From Paludibacter sp. (lineage in GTDB: Bacteria; Bacteroidota; Bacteroidia; Bacteroidales; Paludibacteraceae), in NCBI GenBank assembly GCA_028690665.1, contig JAQVAV010000001.1, positions 248,001 to 312,000 on the forward strand: 64,000 bases of DNA, written 5' to 3'. A program made the translations under genes and the position numbers. The notes beneath the pieces are model-generated. The model was not told the DNA's origin, searched no databases, and saw only the letters and a program-made list of their open reading frames with translations. Shown in pieces: positions 62,555 to 64,000 of the stretch (its first letter is position 1; every line of letters starts with the position of its first letter).

Positions 62555-63259
62555 ATGAAGAAAAAAACATACCAATACGTATTTCTAGACTTAGACGACA
62601 CCATCTGGGATTTTCATGCCAATGCCAAATTATCCCTGCAGGATGTTTTTGAATACAGAAAATTATACAACTATTTTCAGAATTTTGAAGAATTTTTCAG
62701 TATCTACGAAAAAAAGAACACCGAACTTTGGGAAAGTTATGGCAAAGGAGAAGTAACCAAGGACTTTTTAATGGCCGAAAGATTCCGGTATCCTTTAGCA
62801 AAAATGGGGCTAAATGACCTGACACTTGCAGAAGAAATCGGAATTCAGTATCTTGACATATTACCTACAAAAAAAACTTTAGTTCCTCATGCGAAAGAAG
62901 TTTTGGATTATCTATCAAATAAATATCCACTGTCTATTATTTCAAACGGATTTGTTGAAGTACAGCATAAAAAACTCAACAGCTCTGGTATTAGGCATTA
63001 TTTCAAACACATTATTTTATCCGAAGAAGCAAAAGCGCTAAAACCGGACAAACGTATTTTCGAATACACTATGCAATTAAACGGAGCTACAAGACAAAAT
63101 TCAATCATGATAGGAGATAATTACGAAGCTGATATAAAAGGGGCTATCAACGCAGGAATTGATCAGATATATTTTCCACCTCATCCGATTAAAAAAAGCG
63201 CATGTCCACCATGCACTTTTCATATCAACAACCTAAAAGAAGTTTTTGATATTTTGTAA
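62555..63259 (+). CDS. YjjG-family noncanonical pyrimidine nucleotidase (HAD superfamily)
   Basis: VFLDLDDTIWDFHANAKLSLQDVF, SIISNGFVEVQHKKLNSSGI, KPDKRIFEYTMQ, IMIGDNYEADIKGAINAGID. Confidence 0.95.
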   Translation: MKKKTYQYVFLDLDDTIWDFHANAKLSLQDVFEYRKLYNYFQNFEEFFSIYEKKNTELWESYGKGEVTKDFLMAERFRYPLAKMGLNDLTLAEEIGIQYLDILPTKKTLVPHAKEVLDYLSNKYPLSIISNGFVEVQHKKLNSSGIRHYFKHIILSEEAKALKPDKRIFEYTMQLNGATRQNSIMIGDNYEADIKGAINAGIDQIYFPPHPIKKSACPPCTFHINNLKEVFDIL

Positions 63260-63285
63260 GTCAGTACCGTAAGTTAGTAAGTTAC

Positions 63286-63335
63286 CTCGTTATGCCCCGA
63301 AAAGTTTAAGACTTCGCTTCCCAGGGCATAACGAG
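63286..63335. repeat. 12-bp perfect inverted repeat with 26-nt loop
   Basis: CTCGTTATGCCC (63286-63297)/GGGCATAACGAG (63324-63335). Confidence 0.85.
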
Positions 63336-63508
63336 AACCTGATAAGTATTCCTACTTAAAAAATTCTTCGACAGAATACCTATGAGTGTGTTTACATAAT
63401 CAACCCATTCATTTATCTGCACATGTAAACGTTAACCAACAAATAATATTTTATCTTTCTCAGACTCTTTTTTAATTCATCTCAAGCATCTTATATATTA
63501 GCTTGATA

Positions 63509-64000
63509 TTAATATTGAAGTGATACATGAATTCCTTCCGGACTATTTTCAAAAGCCAAAAGACATGTTTTGCTTTTCGAATCCCAATTGTTGCTCACAG
63601 GCTTCAACTCGTTTCCATTACTGTCTTTTACTGTAATATTCTTCGGTTCGGCCGGTAAAAGAATTCTCACGACATTCATTGTGTTCACAGGGCTTTTTAC
63701 AACAAAAGAATATTCACCACTTGATTTTATCTCATTATAAACACGGGCAGCCGTTGCCAATACTTGAGGTTCTTTTTTATGCTCGATTCTATTAATATCA
63801 AACAAAAAAGCCTGTGAACCTGGCATCACTATTTTTTCAGTCAATACCGGCAATTCCGGATCGAACAAATCCACGAACAAGCCCCTGATTTTGTAAGGCT
63901 CATTACTTACGCTTTCGTCCAAAACGGATATAAGATCAAAATTGCCACGTTGTAAAAAGAAATTATTTTTAAAAATAAGTTTTCCTGCTTTGGCATTTTC
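63509..64000 (-). CDS. C-terminal part of an unknown protein, truncated by the window edge
   Basis: Track ORF 63509-63922 stays open in frame to 64000 (ENAKAGKLIFKNNFFLQRGNFDLISVLDESV...), so the track start is internal. Confidence 0.85.
   Translation of the reverse strand, partial: ENAKAGKLIFKNNFFLQRGNFDLISVLDESVSNEPYKIRGLFVDLFDPELPVLTEKIVMPGSQAFLFDINRIEHKKEPQVLATAARVYNEIKSSGEYSFVVKSPVNTMNVVRILLPAEPKNITVKDSNGNELKPVSNNWDSKSKTCLLAFENSPEGIHVSLQY

Noticed and set aside
1-64000. Novel defence system, prophage or biosynthetic cluster
   Set aside because: No transposase, integrase, phage structural, nuclease/toxin-antitoxin or NRPS/PKS-like ORFs recognised; the content is explained by two PULs and housekeeping genes

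Overview
The window looks like a Bacteroidetes (probably Bacteroidales) chromosome segment. The evidence is SusC/SusD pairs, T9SS-type C-terminal sorting domains, TAnnTTTG promoter-like boxes and a PASTA-bearing FtsI. (1) About 1-15.9 kb is an alpha-glucan PUL, probably for dextran: a clan-D/GH27-like lipoprotein, a SusE/F-type binding protein with a T9SS tail, a TPR/DUF6377-type regulator, SusC, SusD, SusE/F, a GH66 dextranase-like lipoprotein and an 881-aa T9SS cargo. An untracked 55-aa ORF follows the last gene. (2) About 16.2-33.7 kb is a fructan PUL resembling the B. thetaiotaomicron levan locus: a decayed GH32 gene, SusC, SusD, a SusE-position lipoprotein, two GH32 proteins, a small T9SS protein, an MFS sugar transporter, a PfkB fructokinase and a fructose-sensor-type hybrid two-component system. 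(3) About 36.2-51.6 kb is a complete dcw cell-wall/division cluster, mraZ to ftsZ. (4) About 51.7-64 kb is housekeeping: GatB/YqeY, two tRNA-Lys, a GldE/CNNM-like protein, PpiD/SurA-like, rlmN, an AI-2E family transporter, tdk, rsmI, a YjjG-type HAD and others. The best leads are: an unannotated beta-sandwich-like module present four times in three proteins across both PULs; the side-by-side pairing of dextran and levan loci; the GH32 pseudogene; the overlooked 55-aa ORF; an 18-bp intercistronic hairpin between susD and the SusE-like gene; and nested inverted repeats at 34.1-34.3 kb. I saw no CRISPR array, prophage, transposase or clear defence system.
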